From positions 10,273-74,272 of the forward strand of contig NW_027192196.1 of assembly GCF_041956535.1 (NCBI RefSeq): a stretch of DNA of 64,000 bases, given 5' to 3'. The DNA comes from Calcarisporiella thermophila CBS 279.70 (taxonomy: Eukaryota; Calcarisporiellomycota). The stretch's first letter is position 1. Every line of letters starts with the position of its first letter. Positions 45,739 to 57,673 of this stretch are shown piece after piece. The position numbers and the translations under genes are program-made. The notes under the pieces are model-generated. The model was given only the letters and a program-made list of their open reading frames with translations. It had not been told where the DNA came from and ran no database searches.

Positions 45739-47153
45739 TTATTTGTCCATCTGCATATAGCTGTCCATCTCCGCGTCCAACTCTGCAGCAGACTTGGCCT
45801 GCTTGCGATCACCCCCTCCTCGACGTCTACCACCACGACCTCCGCGCCCACCTCTGCCACGACCTGTCGGGCGCCCACCTCTGCCACCAGTCTTCGGGGC
45901 ATTGGCCGCTGCGGGCGCCACCTGTGTAGGAACCATCATGTTCATAACGGCAGAACCTGGGTTGAGCACCATTTCGATCTTCATTGGGCGACCTAGAAAA
46001 ACGTCGAATAACCCCGGTCAATGACATATAGCTACGGATGAGGAGCTGATGCGGAATTACCATCAAGTGTCACGTTGTGGAACTTGTCGAAGGCCTTGGC
46101 GGCATCTCCAGCACGCTGGAACACAACGGATGCAGTGCCCTTGCTACGCCCGTTCTGGTCATAATTGAGATTCACCTTGCGAAGTGGGCCGATTTGTGTG
46201 CTGAAGAGCTCCTGCGGTTGGTTGGATCAATGGGTAGGAGAAAAAAAATAAAGGAAAAATGTATGAATGAGGGTTCGAACCAAGATATACGGAAAAAAGA
46301 TGAGAGGAAAGTGAGTATGGACGACGCAGAAAGGTTGAGGGAGAAGGAAGGAGGGAGAAGGAAGGAGGGAGAAGGGAGGAGGGAGAAGGGAGGAGGGAGA
46401 AGGGAGAGGGGAGAAGGGAGAAGGGGAGGGGAGGGGAAAAGAGAGGAGTAAGTTTGGGTATCGAAGGTGGAGGTATCAAAAAATAGGGGGATAGGTATTA
46501 ATCAAATCTAAGTAGGATAAGGGGATATCATTTTTCCTAATCTTCTTCTCAAATGTTACCACAATGGCTTTGTTCGTTCGTGATCAGCTCACAGGCAGCC
46601 ATGACTCATATCCACTAGACGCATGTTGCGGATCCAGATAGATGATCACACGAACGAGACATTGCACGAACCAGAACAGCCTTCGGAGGATTTCTTTTTT
46701 CCCCAAATCTGATGATCAGAGATGATGGGGAAAAATTTGCAGAGGGGTGATAGAAAGGAAGAAGGAAAGAAGAGAGGAAGGAGGAGGGGAAGGAATCGTC
46801 GTCTGGGGTTGCCAAACTCACTCTCCGGTATTCGGACATCATACACACACACGCAAGCATAAAATCTGAGATTTAACTACCTTGAGATCCGTTTCTGTTA
46901 CATCAAAATGCAGATTAGAGATGACAATTTTTGAACCTTCGCCCGCAGCAAGCTGTTGTTGTTGAGCGGCAATCACTTGGCTTGGCATCGAATACGGGGC
47001 TGCGCGTTGTCCGGGGCGGAAAGGTTTAACAGCGGAGCGCTTGTTCACCCCACGACGGGGGCTGCGGCCAGGTGCAGGCCGCTTATTAACTGCCCTACGT
47101 TGAGCTTTGTCATTAGTGATAATATCATCAAGGGACATATCAAGGCTGGCCAT
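45739..47153 (-). CDS. REF/ALY mRNA export adaptor (Yra1-like)
   Basis: Three exons: 47153-46881, 46211-46061 and 45992-45739, giving 225 residues. The N-terminal motif MSLDDIITNDKAQRR is the conserved REF-N box that contacts the helicase Sub2/UAP56. An RG/basic region follows, then one RRM: KIVISNLHFDVTETDLKELF (RNP2) and KVNLNYDQNGRSKGTASVVF (RNP1), ending GRPMKIEM. The C-terminal part is Gly/Arg-rich (GGRGGRPTGRGRGGRGGRGG), and the very end KSAAELDAEMDSYMQMDK is the REF-C box. The protein loads onto nascent mRNA in the TREX complex and hands it to the export receptor. Its first intron is 669 nt, about ten times the local norm, and is listed separately. It shares a 292-bp divergent promoter with the cysteinyl-tRNA synthetase gene. 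Confidence 0.95.
46212..46880 (-). promoter_or_regulatory. Long first intron of the YRA1-like gene
   Basis: The intron starts GTAGTT and ends AACCGCAG on the minus strand. It interrupts the RRM after the second strand/helix region (TETDLK | ELF). In the transcript it contains a polypyrimidine tract of about 120 nt (46449-46328). It also has a hairpin whose arms are TTCGTTCGTGATCA (46573-46586) and TGATCACACGAACGA (46643-46657), separated by about 56 nt, and a second self-complementary patch near 46700-46730. In baker's yeast the YRA1 intron is also unusually long and mediates negative feedback on its own expression. A similar role here is an inference. Confidence 0.55.
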
Positions 47154-47445
47154 GATGGAGTTGTGTGAGTTCAGGAAAGAATAGGGAAAAAAAGGATGAA
47201 AAGCAGAGATCAGCACTACTTGTTATTTTATGAGCATAAAAAATATTGGCGACCGAAGACGTCATCAGTTTGCCCTCAACTTAAATCACAAAGTATCAAT
47301 ATTGGAGTAACGACAAATTGTTTCGACTCATATGCTTTTTTCATTCTATAAGTTGAGCGGACGCGTCCATTTCCCAACCCCTCGTATTTCACTTTCACTC
47401 TCCTATTCAACAGTACAACCTCTTAGCGTGTGCTTGTACCGCACC
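47154..47445. promoter_or_regulatory. Shared divergent promoter, YRA1-like / cysteinyl-tRNA synthetase
   Basis: 292 bp separate the two start codons. The left part is A-rich and the right part is C/T-rich before the tRNA-synthetase ATG. No named element is assigned. Confidence 0.45.
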
Positions 47446-50400
47446 ATGGCAACATCCTCTCAACCGCAGCAGCCCGAGTGGCACCAACCCAAAGTTACAG
47501 TCGAGTCTCCGAGACTAAAGCTCTTCAACTCGCTCACTCGCAGCAAGGTACCTCCTACCGCCCTCTCTCTCTCGGCTTGACGCTGACTTTAACTGTGACG
47601 GTTGTCTTATGGGTCTATCCAATTTGCTTTTAACAGAATGAATTTCAGCCGGCTAAGGGAAAGCAGGTCACATGGTACAACTGTGGACCGACCGTATATG
47701 ATGCAAGCCATATGGGGCATGCAAGGTAAGTTTTGGCTATTCTTAGCCTAATACAAGTGTATCTAGCTTACCGCCCAAACACCTACCCGATTCATAGAAC
47801 CTACCTCACCATGGATATCATACGCCGCATCTTACAGAGCTATTTTGGCTATGATGTATTTATGGTTATGAATATCACGGATATCGATGACAAGGTTGGC
47901 ACTTTTCCTCCCGGATTATCTCTGCTATCCTCCAGAGAACTTAAGCTATTTTTCATATATAGATTATTTTGCGAGCAAGGCAAAACCATCTCTTTCAGAA
48001 GCTTAAATCCACTACAACGGTGCTTTCTGAGGATATCATCAACCGCATAGAAACAGCGTGGGTCGAATTTGCCCGTTCTAAACTCCCCCTCCCGCCCGGC
48101 TGCGAATGGCAGCTTTCTCACTGGAAATCCTTCCAAGAGAGGATGGACGCCAATGATCGAGCGGAGGCCAAGAGTGCTGCACTAACTGAACCTAAATTCC
48201 CTATGTATTTTACTGCATTGGTAACCAGATTTTCTCTTTTATACTTTTTACCCCTACTAATAATTTTGTCTCCATCTACATTAGAAAACCTCCTTTGAAG
48301 CACTGTCCGCGGCAAAAGATGCCCTTAGCAAAGGTGACCGATCAAAGGAGATTGTAGACACTTTATTAGAGAACTCACGGGATGTGATCTCACCGCTCCT
48401 TGACAAAGAGGTTATTTTTTACACACTACTGGTCTAGTGATTTATTGAGTTGATTTTCTAACCTACCTACCATGATTAGGAAGGAGCAACCGTGACGGAC
48501 CCCAAGATTTTCCGAGACACCGCTGCTTACTGGGAAAATGAGTTTATGAAGGATATGGAGGCCCTCAACGTGCAGCCCGTCGATGTGTTGACACGTGTGA
48601 GCGAATACGTTCCTGAAATCGTGACTTATATTGAAAAGATTATTGCCAATGGATATGCGTTAGTATTGATATGTTGAGTAGAAAGTAGCCATCCGCTTAC
48701 CTTCCTTTTAAATTATATTATAGTTATGAAGCGGAAGGCTCAATTTATTTTGATACCACTGCTTTCGATGCAAAGCCAGAACACCACTACGCAAAGCTTG
48801 AGCCCTGGTCTCGTGGGAATATGAGCCTCATCGAGGAAGGAGAAGGTGCGACATTTTTTTTTTCAAACCCATTTTCAAGGCGCACTTCTAATTCCTATAT
48901 CTACTAGGCTCACTCGGATCTAAACTTCAGGGCAAAAAGAACGCTTCTGACTTTGCATTGTGGAAAAAGTCAAAACCCGGAGAACCCGCTTGGCCCAGTC
49001 CTTGGGGTGCAGGACGACCGGGATGGCATATTGAATGCTCTGTCATGGCAAGGTATTGAAAAACGTTGCTGCTCTCCAAATCATGTTTTTTAACTTTTTT
49101 TCTATATTTTCAGTGAGGTGCTGGGTTCCAACTTGGATATCCATTCAGGTGGAAGCGATCTAGCATTCCCTCACCATGACAATGAACTAGCTCAGTCTGA
49201 GGTCAGTGTTCTTCGTTGTGGATCTTCTGATAGGAACTATATATATTTTTCTATATTCTAGGCATATCATGGCTGCCCACAGTGGGTCAATTACTTCTTG
49301 CACGCCGGACATCTCCACATCGAAGGCCAGAAAATGTCGAAGAGTTTGAAAAACTTCATCTCTATTAGAGTTAGTTTTTCTCATAATTGTATATCGATAA
49401 ATCTTTCTCCCATTTACAACTATTATCATTCAGGAAGCGTTGAAGAAGTATAGCAGTCGTCAGATTAGAATGTTGTTCCTCATGTATCAATGGAATGCTC
49501 GTTTGGACTTTGGCGATTCCAGCATGACAGAAACTATCAGTGTGGAAACAGCTCTTAACGTAATTATTGAAAATGGGCCTTCTCCCGCCCTTTGCTCCTC
49601 AGTACTGACCTACCTATTTTATGTCATATTGAACGCTATAGAACTTCTTTACGAATGTCAAGGCTATTGTTGCTGAACACCGCTCCCAGGGACTGCACGT
49701 GCTTTCGGAGGGAAGTCACCAGTATCGCAAAGATGAAAAGGGACTTATGGACACGTAGGACTTTTGATTACTATATAAAAAAAATGGTTGGGAAAATGCT
49801 AATATAGATCTCTAATATTTGTGACATACTTTATAGACTCTTGGAGAAGCAGCGGCTCGTCCATCTGGCCCTCTGCGATAACCTCAACACCCCTGCTGTG
49901 ATCTCGGAAATCATGGATCTTGTCTCTACTACCAACGTATATCTGAAGCGCGGCCGACGCGAATTGAACGTGCCAGTGGTGGAGAAGGTGGCAAGATGGA
50001 TCACCTCACTCATGAAGACCTTCGGTCTCGCGGACGAAGGGGCCACCATTGGATGGGGAAATGTGGGCGAAAATGGAGTAGGCAATACTGAGGAGCTGGT
50101 GCTGCCGTATGCGAGAGCCCTATCCGCCTTCCGCGATAACGTGCGCAAGATTGCCATTGCCAAAGGAGGTAAATCCATCTCAGCTTATCATGAGTTAGAA
50201 TAGTAAACCTAAGTTCACACTTCTACATAACCAGATCATAAGGAGCTCCTTGCCCTCTCCGATAGGCTTCGTGACGTAGACTGCGTGGAGCTCGGAGTCC
50301 TTCTTGACGATCAGGAAGACGGCAAAGCCCTTGTCAAACTCGTTCCCAAAGAAGAGCTTCTACAGGCTCGTGAGCAGAAGCTTGCCCTTGAAGCACAGCG

Positions 50401-50674
50401 CGCCGCAAAGGCACTTGCCCAGCAGCAAGAGCGTGAGCGAAAGCGCATCGAGAAACTAGAAAAGGGCCGTGTTCCACCAGAGCAGATGTTCCGCGAGCGA
50501 ACGGATGAATTCTCCAAGTTTGATGAGCAGGGATTGCCCACCCATGATGCAGAGGGACAAGAAATCACCAAAAGTCGGTCCAAGAAGCTACTGAAGGAGT
50601 GGACCGCGCAGCGTAAATTGCACGAAGAGTTCCTTGCTTGGCAGGTACAGGAGCAAAAGACGTCCTCCAACTAA
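47446..50674 (+). CDS. Cysteinyl-tRNA synthetase
   Basis: Fourteen exons: 47446-47547, 47637-47725, 47798-47894, 47963-48220, 48285-48410, 48480-48658, 48724-48845, 48908-49052, 49114-49201, 49262-49369, 49434-49559, 49642-49754, 49837-50168 and 50235-50674, giving 774 residues. It attaches cysteine to tRNA-Cys. The class I signatures are [17 protein letters not shown], with HMGH at 59-62 as the HIGH motif, and [10 protein letters not shown], with KMSKS at 426-430. Zinc ligands are plausible in YNCGP, WHIECS and [13 protein letters not shown]. An insertion after exon 3 and a long Lys/Glu-rich C-terminal extension ([20 protein letters not shown]) match the eukaryotic cytoplasmic form. No mitochondrial targeting peptide is evident. 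The start chosen is the ATG in a good context (CACCATGG). Confidence 0.96.
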
Positions 50675-51111
50675 TAGACTGTTGGGAGATATACTGGTCT
50701 TTTATAAATTGCAATCTATGTGTGAAATCATCCAAGCTTGTTTTATTAGCGGACAGCTCTTCTTGTATGGTCATTTTAGCACGGGCAACTATAATTCTTT
50801 CGGTTGTTTAGGGTGGAACTTGAGTGTGTCTATGGCTAAGGGTCTTTTATTTTTCTTTGCCTAATCATTAGATTAATAATCTTGCCAACTTGAGTTATTG
50901 AGTCAATAAATTGTTTCTTTTTCTAGCATTTGCCATCCCCCCAAGTACATAGACTTATTGGATCATGTGAAATCGAGAAAAAGGTTAGTTGCGCCGGTTG
51001 CCTTTTTCACTCTTCACTTTCTCAGTTCAAATTTTGCAGTCACAACTATATGAAAGGGAGTGGCAAAGTATTTCTCTCCTTGCTACACTTTAGTTAGAAT
51101 TCGTTTCAATT
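50675..51111. other. Intergenic stretch
   Basis: About 440 bases between two genes in tandem. It holds the 3' end of the tRNA synthetase and the promoter of the methylesterase. Nothing else was seen. Confidence 0.4.
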
Positions 51112-52776
51112 ATGACATCTCAACTTCAAAAGGATATGCTCAAAATGCGCACAAAGCTCTCATCCATGCCTCCTCCCTCTTCCTATGATGAAGACGAGTC
51201 CAATCTCGAAATGCCCTCCCCTCTTGGAGCGTAAGACAACGGTTTATCGAAGCATTGAATGGAATATATGTAGTTGAGCTTTTTACCCTTTAATATACCT
51301 TTCAATTTAGCACCTTACACAGGCCGAGATCATCAAAGAATTATTCACCGTTGTCTTGGGAGGGGCATTTCGATGAGTGTGAAGATTTGCAAATTCCTGG
51401 AACGCAGGATATATCCTTTTTTTTTCTTACTAACCAATAACACAATTGTATATGGTGTAAAACAAAAATATATGCCTTGACATAACATCTTCACATCTTT
51501 AGATTTTATCGCGTACGCGGCAAAATATCGGATCCACTGTACATTTTCCACCATGGTGCTGGTCACTCCGCTCTCTCTTTTGGTCTTGTTTCCTTACATA
51601 TGAAGCAAATGGCGCCGGAAGGAGGATTCTCCATACTGGCGTATGACTGCCGGGGCCATGGCAAGTTTTTCATCCTTGTCACTACAATCCGATAGCTGTG
51701 CCTTCATTGAATAGATATTTTATCATAGGCTTGACAAAGACTTCGGAAGATAATGACTTTTCACTCACCCGCCTTGCCCATGATCTTGTCACCATTGTCA
51801 AAACAATATATAAAGACGAGATTCCCGATATAATTCTTGTCGGCCACAGGTATAAAACATTCTCACGGATATACTGTCCGAGTTAAAGAAGTCCTTATGC
51901 TCTACCACTGTCTCACAAACAGCATGGGCGGTAGCGTCATCACAGAGGTAGCACACAAACGACTCCTGCCCTCCATTTTGGGCTTCGCGGTGCTGGATAT
52001 CGTGGAAGGGTCGGCCATGTATGCAATGAAAAATATAAACGCATATATAAACTCCCGACCCACCGAATTTCAGTCAATGGAGCAGGCCATCAAATGGATG
52101 TAAGTTCCCTCGATGACCCCCCTATGCCAAATCTTCTTCCTATCTATTGCATATACTGCTAGGGTGCGCTCGGGGACAGTCCATAACGTTGAGTCCGCAA
52201 GACTTTCTGTTCCACCACTCCTTGTGGAAAATGCTGTAGGTAACTACGCGTGGCGGACAGACCTTAACTACTCAAGGCCTTTTTGGACTGGTGGGTATAA
52301 GCTGCCGTTCTTTTAGATCTCTCTGTATTGATATTGGAGGCGGCATATATCTATAGAGTGGTTCCAAGGGCTATCGGATAAATTTTTGAATGCCCAAGGT
52401 GCCAAGCTACTTATACTAGCTAGTAAGTCTTTTCTCATGCTCTTTTAATAAGATATAATGAGGCATTAACGATGGCTCCTTTTTTTCCTTTAAGGCACGG
52501 ACTATTTAGATAAAGAACTCATGATTGGACAAATGCAAGGTAGTTTGGCATTCTCCTTTCTCCCTAAATCCATTTTCTTTCCTCTTAAGCTGCGTTGATA
52601 AAATCGACTTACTCCTCTCACTTCTGTTATTTGCAGGCAAGTTTCAATTGATTGTCTTCTCCAATTGCGGCCACGCCGTCGAAGAAGATGACCCGGAACG
52701 CATGGCTTCTACTCTGCTGGATTTCATGCGTCGAAATCAACGCCTCGTCTTGCCTAAAAAAGTTCCACTACCCTGA
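51112..52776 (+). CDS. Protein phosphatase methylesterase 1 (PPME1/Ppe1)
   Basis: Nine exons: 51112-51230, 51311-51403, 51503-51660, 51729-51849, 51923-52099, 52163-52290, 52357-52422, 52495-52539 and 52637-52776, giving 348 residues. The enzyme removes the methyl ester from the C-terminal Leu of protein phosphatase 2A. It is an alpha/beta hydrolase with the oxyanion segment HHGAGHSALSF, the nucleophile elbow GHSMGGS (Ser164), VLDIVEGSA with the acidic residue, and NCGHAVEED with His315. The family block SARLSVPPLLVENAVGNYAW and IGQMQGKFQLI are also present. Two introns seem to be GC-AG. The one after RGHG has the strong donor GCAAGT at 51661. The one at 51404 has the weaker GCAGGA but is required by phase and by the conserved length. 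The gene is convergent with the Sfh5-like gene. Confidence 0.94.
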
Positions 52777-53153
52777 TAGAGCAAAGAGCTTTCCCTTATT
52801 TAATTACTCTTTCCCCCTTTTCGACCAACAAACTTCAAACTACCCATTGGATTTAGCATGGGAACGATGGAGGAGCAGGGCATCTCCTCAGACTTTTTAT
52901 TTTTGCGAAATAGTATGATTACCTAACTAAATAGATCAATGCAGGAAACAAAGAAATAGATCGGAGTTATTAGGAAAATGGAGCGGTAAATAGAAATAAC
53001 AATCAGGTGGAAATCTTAAGAATACATAGAGAGTGTGTAGATAAAATAGAAGAATAAAAGGGGGACCATGATTAAACTAAGTATAGTGAAATCGCACCAA
53101 GCGACCACATGGGGCAAAACAAATTATGGCTTCTCTATCTCTATGTCTTGTTT
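52777..53153. terminator. Convergent 3' region
   Basis: About 380 bases between the converging PPME1 and Sfh5-like genes, with A-rich sequence on the plus strand. Both polyadenylation regions are expected here. Confidence 0.35.
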
Positions 53154-54626
53154 CTACTTGTCTGCCGTTGCCTCAGCTGCAGCAGGCTTGGCTTCCGAGA
53201 CCGCTGGTTCCTCTCCTTTTTCTGCGGACGGATTCGATTCTATCGCGGCGTCGGGGCGTGATTCTTCGGTGGCTTTCGCTTGAACAGGCAACTCTTCAGG
53301 TTTGGAGACAGTTCGAGGCTGCTCTTGCTCAGGCTTCTTGTCTTTGGCACCCTTTTCTAGTTCGGGAACCACACCTTTTCCTCCATAGAGCGTTGGCAAC
53401 TCCTCCTCTGGAACCTGGTCAAGTAACAATTGACGCTCCTTGGGGTCGCCGGCTGCGCACATGATAAACTTGCGGCGTGTTTCCTCCGAAATGAGATTGA
53501 GCGACGACAGCCAGTTGAAAACAAGGGCGGCCCACTTGGGGAAGCGAATGAAATATTTCTTGTGCTAAGAGAGATGAACCAAATGAAAAAAGAGTGAGAA
53601 ACATATTAGAGAGCCACCCTCCTTCAGGATACACTTACAAGGAACTCGGGGTAGTTGTCTTGCATGAGCTTGATGACTTGGCTCGTCGCTTCTTTGGATT
53701 GTTTGCTGCGTCCAAAGAAGCTGAGCAGGCTGACGCCGTCATAGTCGTGGACTAAAAAACAGGCGAGTGAGTAGGTGGTGACGAAACAATAGCAACCATC
53801 TCTTTGTTCCCCTCGACTTCCTCTTCCATCTCATATGAAAGGAGGATATTACGAGATATTTACCTTGTATCATGCTGTCGATATTGACAAAATCAATCGC
53901 TCGGACGCCACGCTCCATCAACTGCACGCGCCATCTCAAGAAAGTGTCCAAGTTCCCGAACACCTTCTTCTCGTCCATATTACCATAGCGGTTGTAGGTC
54001 ACCGGCCTGCCATCCTTATCCTTACCGTGCAAAAATCCGACTCCATTAAAGTAGTCGGGGAATTCCTCATTGAGGATTTCGTCTGCGCGGAAATTGCGGC
54101 GCCAGATAAGGGTTTGGCGCAGCTGGTCGGCGGCGGCATCCAGATCGAACTGGCGGGCACGCGCAAACTTTACGAGAATAACATCAAGGCGAGGATCGTT
54201 GGCGCTGGTATCGAGCGGGACACCCCAGAGTTGGGTTGTAGGCGTTTCATTCTCCTTCTCAGCCGTAGCTTTGAGAATTTCGGGGAGCTTCTTTTTAAGA
54301 GCAGCCACCGCGGAGCGTTCTTACATAGGGGAGGGTGAGAAGATAAAATCAGCTTGCATGATTTGGGAATCTTTTTTCAGCTTATTTACCCTGTGGAGTG
54401 AATAATTTCACGAACCTTTGGAGAAAAACCCGAGTGGAATAGTACAATTAAACATCTGCAGTAAGGATGACAAATCCGACATTTTCGAAACTTACTTGTT
54501 TTCTGGCGACGGTCCTTCTTGAGGAAGCGTAGCAGCAGGCTGGGATTCCTCCACTGTCTGCTTAGCTTCGGTCTGAAGCTCAGGGGCTGGCTCAGTGTTG
54601 GTGATTTCTTGCTGCTCAGTGGTCAT
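53154..54626 (-). CDS. CRAL-TRIO (Sec14) lipid-binding protein, Sfh5-like
   Basis: Five exons: 54626-54496, 54415-54390 (26 nt), 54319-53864, 53751-53639 and 53564-53154, giving 378 residues. A Gln/Glu/Pro-rich N-terminus (MTTEQQEITNTEPAPELQTE) precedes a CRAL-TRIO N-terminal helix region (LDVILVKFARARQFDLDAAA, LRQTLIWRRNFRADE). The lipid-binding fold follows: FLHGKDKDGRPVTYNRYGNM, GNLDTFLRWRVQLMERGVRA and FFGRSKQSKEATSQVIKLMQ. The segment NRYG...FGNLD.F.R.RV.LME is typical of Sfh5, a fungal phosphatidylinositol-transfer-like (and haem-binding) protein at the ER and plasma membrane. The last 90 residues are an unusual Glu/Pro/Ala/Lys-rich tail. The 26-nt microexon was inferred from phase and adds F-V-K-L-F-T-P-Q. 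Confidence 0.87.
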
Positions 54627-55065
54627 GGCGAGAAGGGGAGCGGGTTTATTGATCAATAAAAACACAATCCCGTTTGGTCGAAAGGTTAAGAAAACGAAAC
54701 GAAACACGTCGAAGATTCATTATGAATCTCGTACGAGAAAAAATTGAGCCAAGATCACTAAGCCATATTAAAATCTCGAAAGTCTATTCTTTCTAATGTA
54801 CGTCAAACCGACCATAAATTCGATTAGAAGGTCGACGCAAGGTAAGGGGGGGGGGGGGGAGAGGTGGCAAAATACATATCATAAATATATATATATCATG
54901 GTAAATAGGTGAATTAACAGGCAAGCCTGTCGGGAGTGGAGGAAAGAAATAGAATAAAATAGTATATAACATAACAAACTTAAATGCAAGAAGCAACATA
55001 AGACGAGAAGTGGGAGAAATGGAGGTATAAATAGGTATCAAGAGGGGAGGAGCCCGCCCGGAAGT
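54627..55065. other. Intergenic stretch with a G-run
   Basis: About 440 bases. It contains a run of 14 G at 54846-54859 and AT-rich sequence. It includes the upstream region of the Sfh5-like gene and the 3' end of the glycosyltransferase gene. Confidence 0.45.
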
Positions 55066-56376
55066 CTATGAGCGAGCCAGGAGTTGATCGTGGTAACGGG
55101 TGAGGAATTGGAACAAACTGCCGGGCTTCTTATCCCACTGGTTGTGCCAATGATATGAGAACACCTAAGAGAGAGGAGGGTCAGGGCTCCAGCTGCATGT
55201 CATCCAACATAAAGGAAGCATTTACCTGCATCAAACGCTCGGTCGGGAATTCCGCGTCGACGAATGCATTCGGCATCGAGTTGTCTGCACGGCAAAGCAT
55301 CGAGTCGTGGAAACACCATGGCAGCACGCTCCACGGCCGAACCCCATTTTTGATCAGCCGTCTATATACACGATAGTACAACCGGGCCCCCCAATCTATG
55401 CTATTTCGGGTCGGCAGGGGGGAACGGGCCATGTCCGAAAGCATCTCGCAGACATAGGGCGACTTGCGATTGAACCGCATCAGCGCCCCATTCATAGGGA
55501 ATCCGATCGGGCCGTAGCAATCCCACTGACCCAGCCATTCGTGGTGCAGCAACGGGGCCAGATCGCGGACAAACAGAGTATCCATGTCGAACCACACCCC
55601 CCCGTACTTGTACAGCACCAGCAACCGCACCAGATCGCCGTCCAAATACGCAGACCGATCCTGCAATTGCAGGTGCGAGGAGTTCTCCATCGGCGATCCG
55701 CTCGCCACCTCCTCAGGCGAGTAGTGGAGCACATGGAAACGGGAGTGGAATTCTGAAGCCAGCTGCTGAATGAGCGGCTCTGAGGCGAGATCGGCATTGC
55801 TGGTCCAGAGGTAGAGCGTGGAGTAGTTGCCGTCCTGAGTGGCAAAGAAGGAGCGGAGCGTCGCAACCTGCTTGTCGCCAAAGGGGCGCAGATCTAGAGG
55901 GGGGGGGGTGGTCGATGGACATGGGTCAATTCTAGGATCCAATCAAGATTTCTTGGCATGAGGGTATAGTTACCAGTCCTCCAGTAGGTGTGATAGATGA
56001 CCTTGCTCCTAGGCATCCGCGGGTCCATCTGCAGGGTCGCCGCAAAGTCGTAGCAATCCCAGCCATCGTTAATCCGGATCCCTGGTGCGATGTCAACATA
56101 GGTCGCAGCCGGGAGCATGGTTGTATTGCTCGTCCCGCTCTCGCTGAAGCAGGACGACAGGGGTTGGGCGGCGAGCTGCTCAAGATTAGAGAACCGGGGC
56201 TTCAGGGTGATCTCGATGCCATAGAATGAGAAGAAGAAAATTGCAACCACGAGCGTCAGCAGCACCAGGGAGATCAACACGCTCAACAGACTGGTGGGGC
56301 GGAAGCCCAACACCTGATGTGGATAGAGCGGCTTGTACTGGGACTTCTTGTAGCGTATGAGATTGAAGAGGAGCAT
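55066..56376 (-). CDS. Type II membrane glycosyltransferase with DXD motif (GT32/OCH1-like)
   Basis: Three exons: 56376-55974, 55893-55226 and 55164-55066, giving 389 residues. The first Met is MLLFNLIRYKK; there is no better upstream ATG. A short basic cytoplasmic tail and one membrane helix (about 29-54: LLSVLISLVLLTLVVAIFFF) place it in the Golgi. The catalytic region starts KVIYHTYWRT-DLRPFGDKQV and contains YLDGDLVRLLVLYKYGGVWF followed by DMDTLFVRDL, the DXD metal- and nucleotide-sugar-binding motif. GHxW-like ends (SYHWHNQWDKK) are also present. GT32-type enzymes transfer mannose or other hexoses to glycans or lipids; donor and acceptor are unknown. The last intron before the second exon ends in a ten-C tract next to CTAG. 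Confidence 0.88.
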
Positions 56377-56898
56377 GATGTAGAATACAGGCGTGATGAG
56401 GGGGGAGGACGAGGAGGGGAAGTATGGGGGCACTAGGGGGATGCAGAATGGAGATGGGTTTCTTGTCTCTAATGTTGAGCGCAGTCAAGCAACATAAGTC
56501 TCGAGAAAAGCAAGCAAAACGGATCCAATGGGCCAATGGCTCGAGCCATTTTATATTAAAATGAACCCAAGCTTTACACAAGCAACACTGATTTGTTTGA
56601 ACCCCTAATATGATAAGGATTTTCCGCGCGCTGGGCCATACAGCGCCGGACTCCACACTCCGGCTCGTGCGTGCGTCGCCCGAGGAAGCTTGCTGCTCCC
56701 GCCTTCTTTCATGGAGCCCCCCGACGCTCCAACGATGCAACGCTATCCACATTAACTCTAACGCGCCGCTCGGATAAGCCCCCTCGTCCCTCCCTTGCCT
56801 TCTCGACACTAGTGGCCGGAGCCAAATTCAGCCACTCCCCGTCGGCTACTTACAGCCAACCGCAATAACATACTCAAAATACGAGGGTGGCCAGCGGG
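56377..56898. other. Upstream region with GC-rich patch
   Basis: About 520 bases. The part at 56630-56830 is GC-rich and contains a small perfect hairpin, GCCGGA / TCCGGC, with an 8-nt loop. No gene is recognised. The left part should hold the glycosyltransferase promoter. Confidence 0.4.
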
Positions 56899-57058
56899 TC
56901 ATCTATTAAGGTCGGGGCGTCGCTTTACTTCTTCTCTTACAATCTTGGCTGCTGTAGTGAAATGAATGTCCAACGCATCGGCGATTTGATAAGAAGATTT
57001 TCCCTCCTTTGCGAGCTGAATAATGTTAGCACGAATCTTGTTTGAAAGAGGCTTAGGT
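56899..57058 (-). pseudogene. Decayed Tc1/mariner transposase helix-turn-helix fragment
   Basis: The minus strand reads K-P-L-S-N-K-I-R-A-N-I-I-Q-L-A-K-E-G-K-S, then S-Y-Q-I-A-D-A-L-D-I-H-F-T-T-A-A-K-I-V-R. This is clearly related to the transposase DNA-binding frame at 13852-14238. The position of the start Met carries CCT instead of ATG, and a stop at 56899-56901 follows soon after the first helix-turn-helix, so only about 50 residues remain. It is a short relic of the same element family. Confidence 0.75.
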
Positions 57059-57673
57059 TAAAAATCACAAATAGTGATTAAGTTGTTTTAATAAACGAGA
57101 AGCGAGAGAATAATATCAAATATATGAACAAAGAGCATTCAAACATCAAAATGGTACCATAATCCAAAAAAACGGCAAAATATAGATATGCATTTTTTTC
57201 AAATTCAGTACCCCGGTAAACCGGTTTTCTTTCTATAAGCCAGGGTGGCATATACCTCTGTAAATAGTGTGGGAGCTGTAGATTTTTCTCAACATATTTT
57301 CAGTGTTCCCTTGAAAGGAGCTACTGAAATATTTAGATTTTAACAAAGTATATCCATCTGTGACTATGTTTTTGCGGTCGGCTGTCTATACGAATCTTAT
57401 TTTCTGGTACATTATTGCAATACGTAATAAGCGCCGGCGTGACACGTGTGGCAGGGCATTCTGTATCCCCATCCACCCTCTCTTGCATGAGTTCACAAAC
57501 AGAGGAAAAAAAATAACCTTTAATGCCGAATGAAGTCAACACGGTAGCAAGAATAACACAATGCACGACAATCGTTCGACGGTATCCATAATTCACACAA
57601 GAACGAATGACAACGACAATTAAATAACGCTAATAAATACAAGACAAGCATGTGATAGGCTAGCCTCAATGGC
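57059..57673. other. Intergenic stretch
   Basis: About 600 bases with nothing recognisable except the 3' flank of the PA14 gene. Confidence 0.4.

Noticed and set aside
46262-46285. GGGTTCGAACC inside the YRA1 intron resembles a tRNA T-loop.
   Set aside because: No T-stem pairing, D-arm or acceptor stem is nearby on either strand.
46159-46479. Open frame rich in Ser/Pro/Leu within the YRA1 intron.
   Set aside because: It is a translation of the polypyrimidine tract inside the intron and has no protein-like features.
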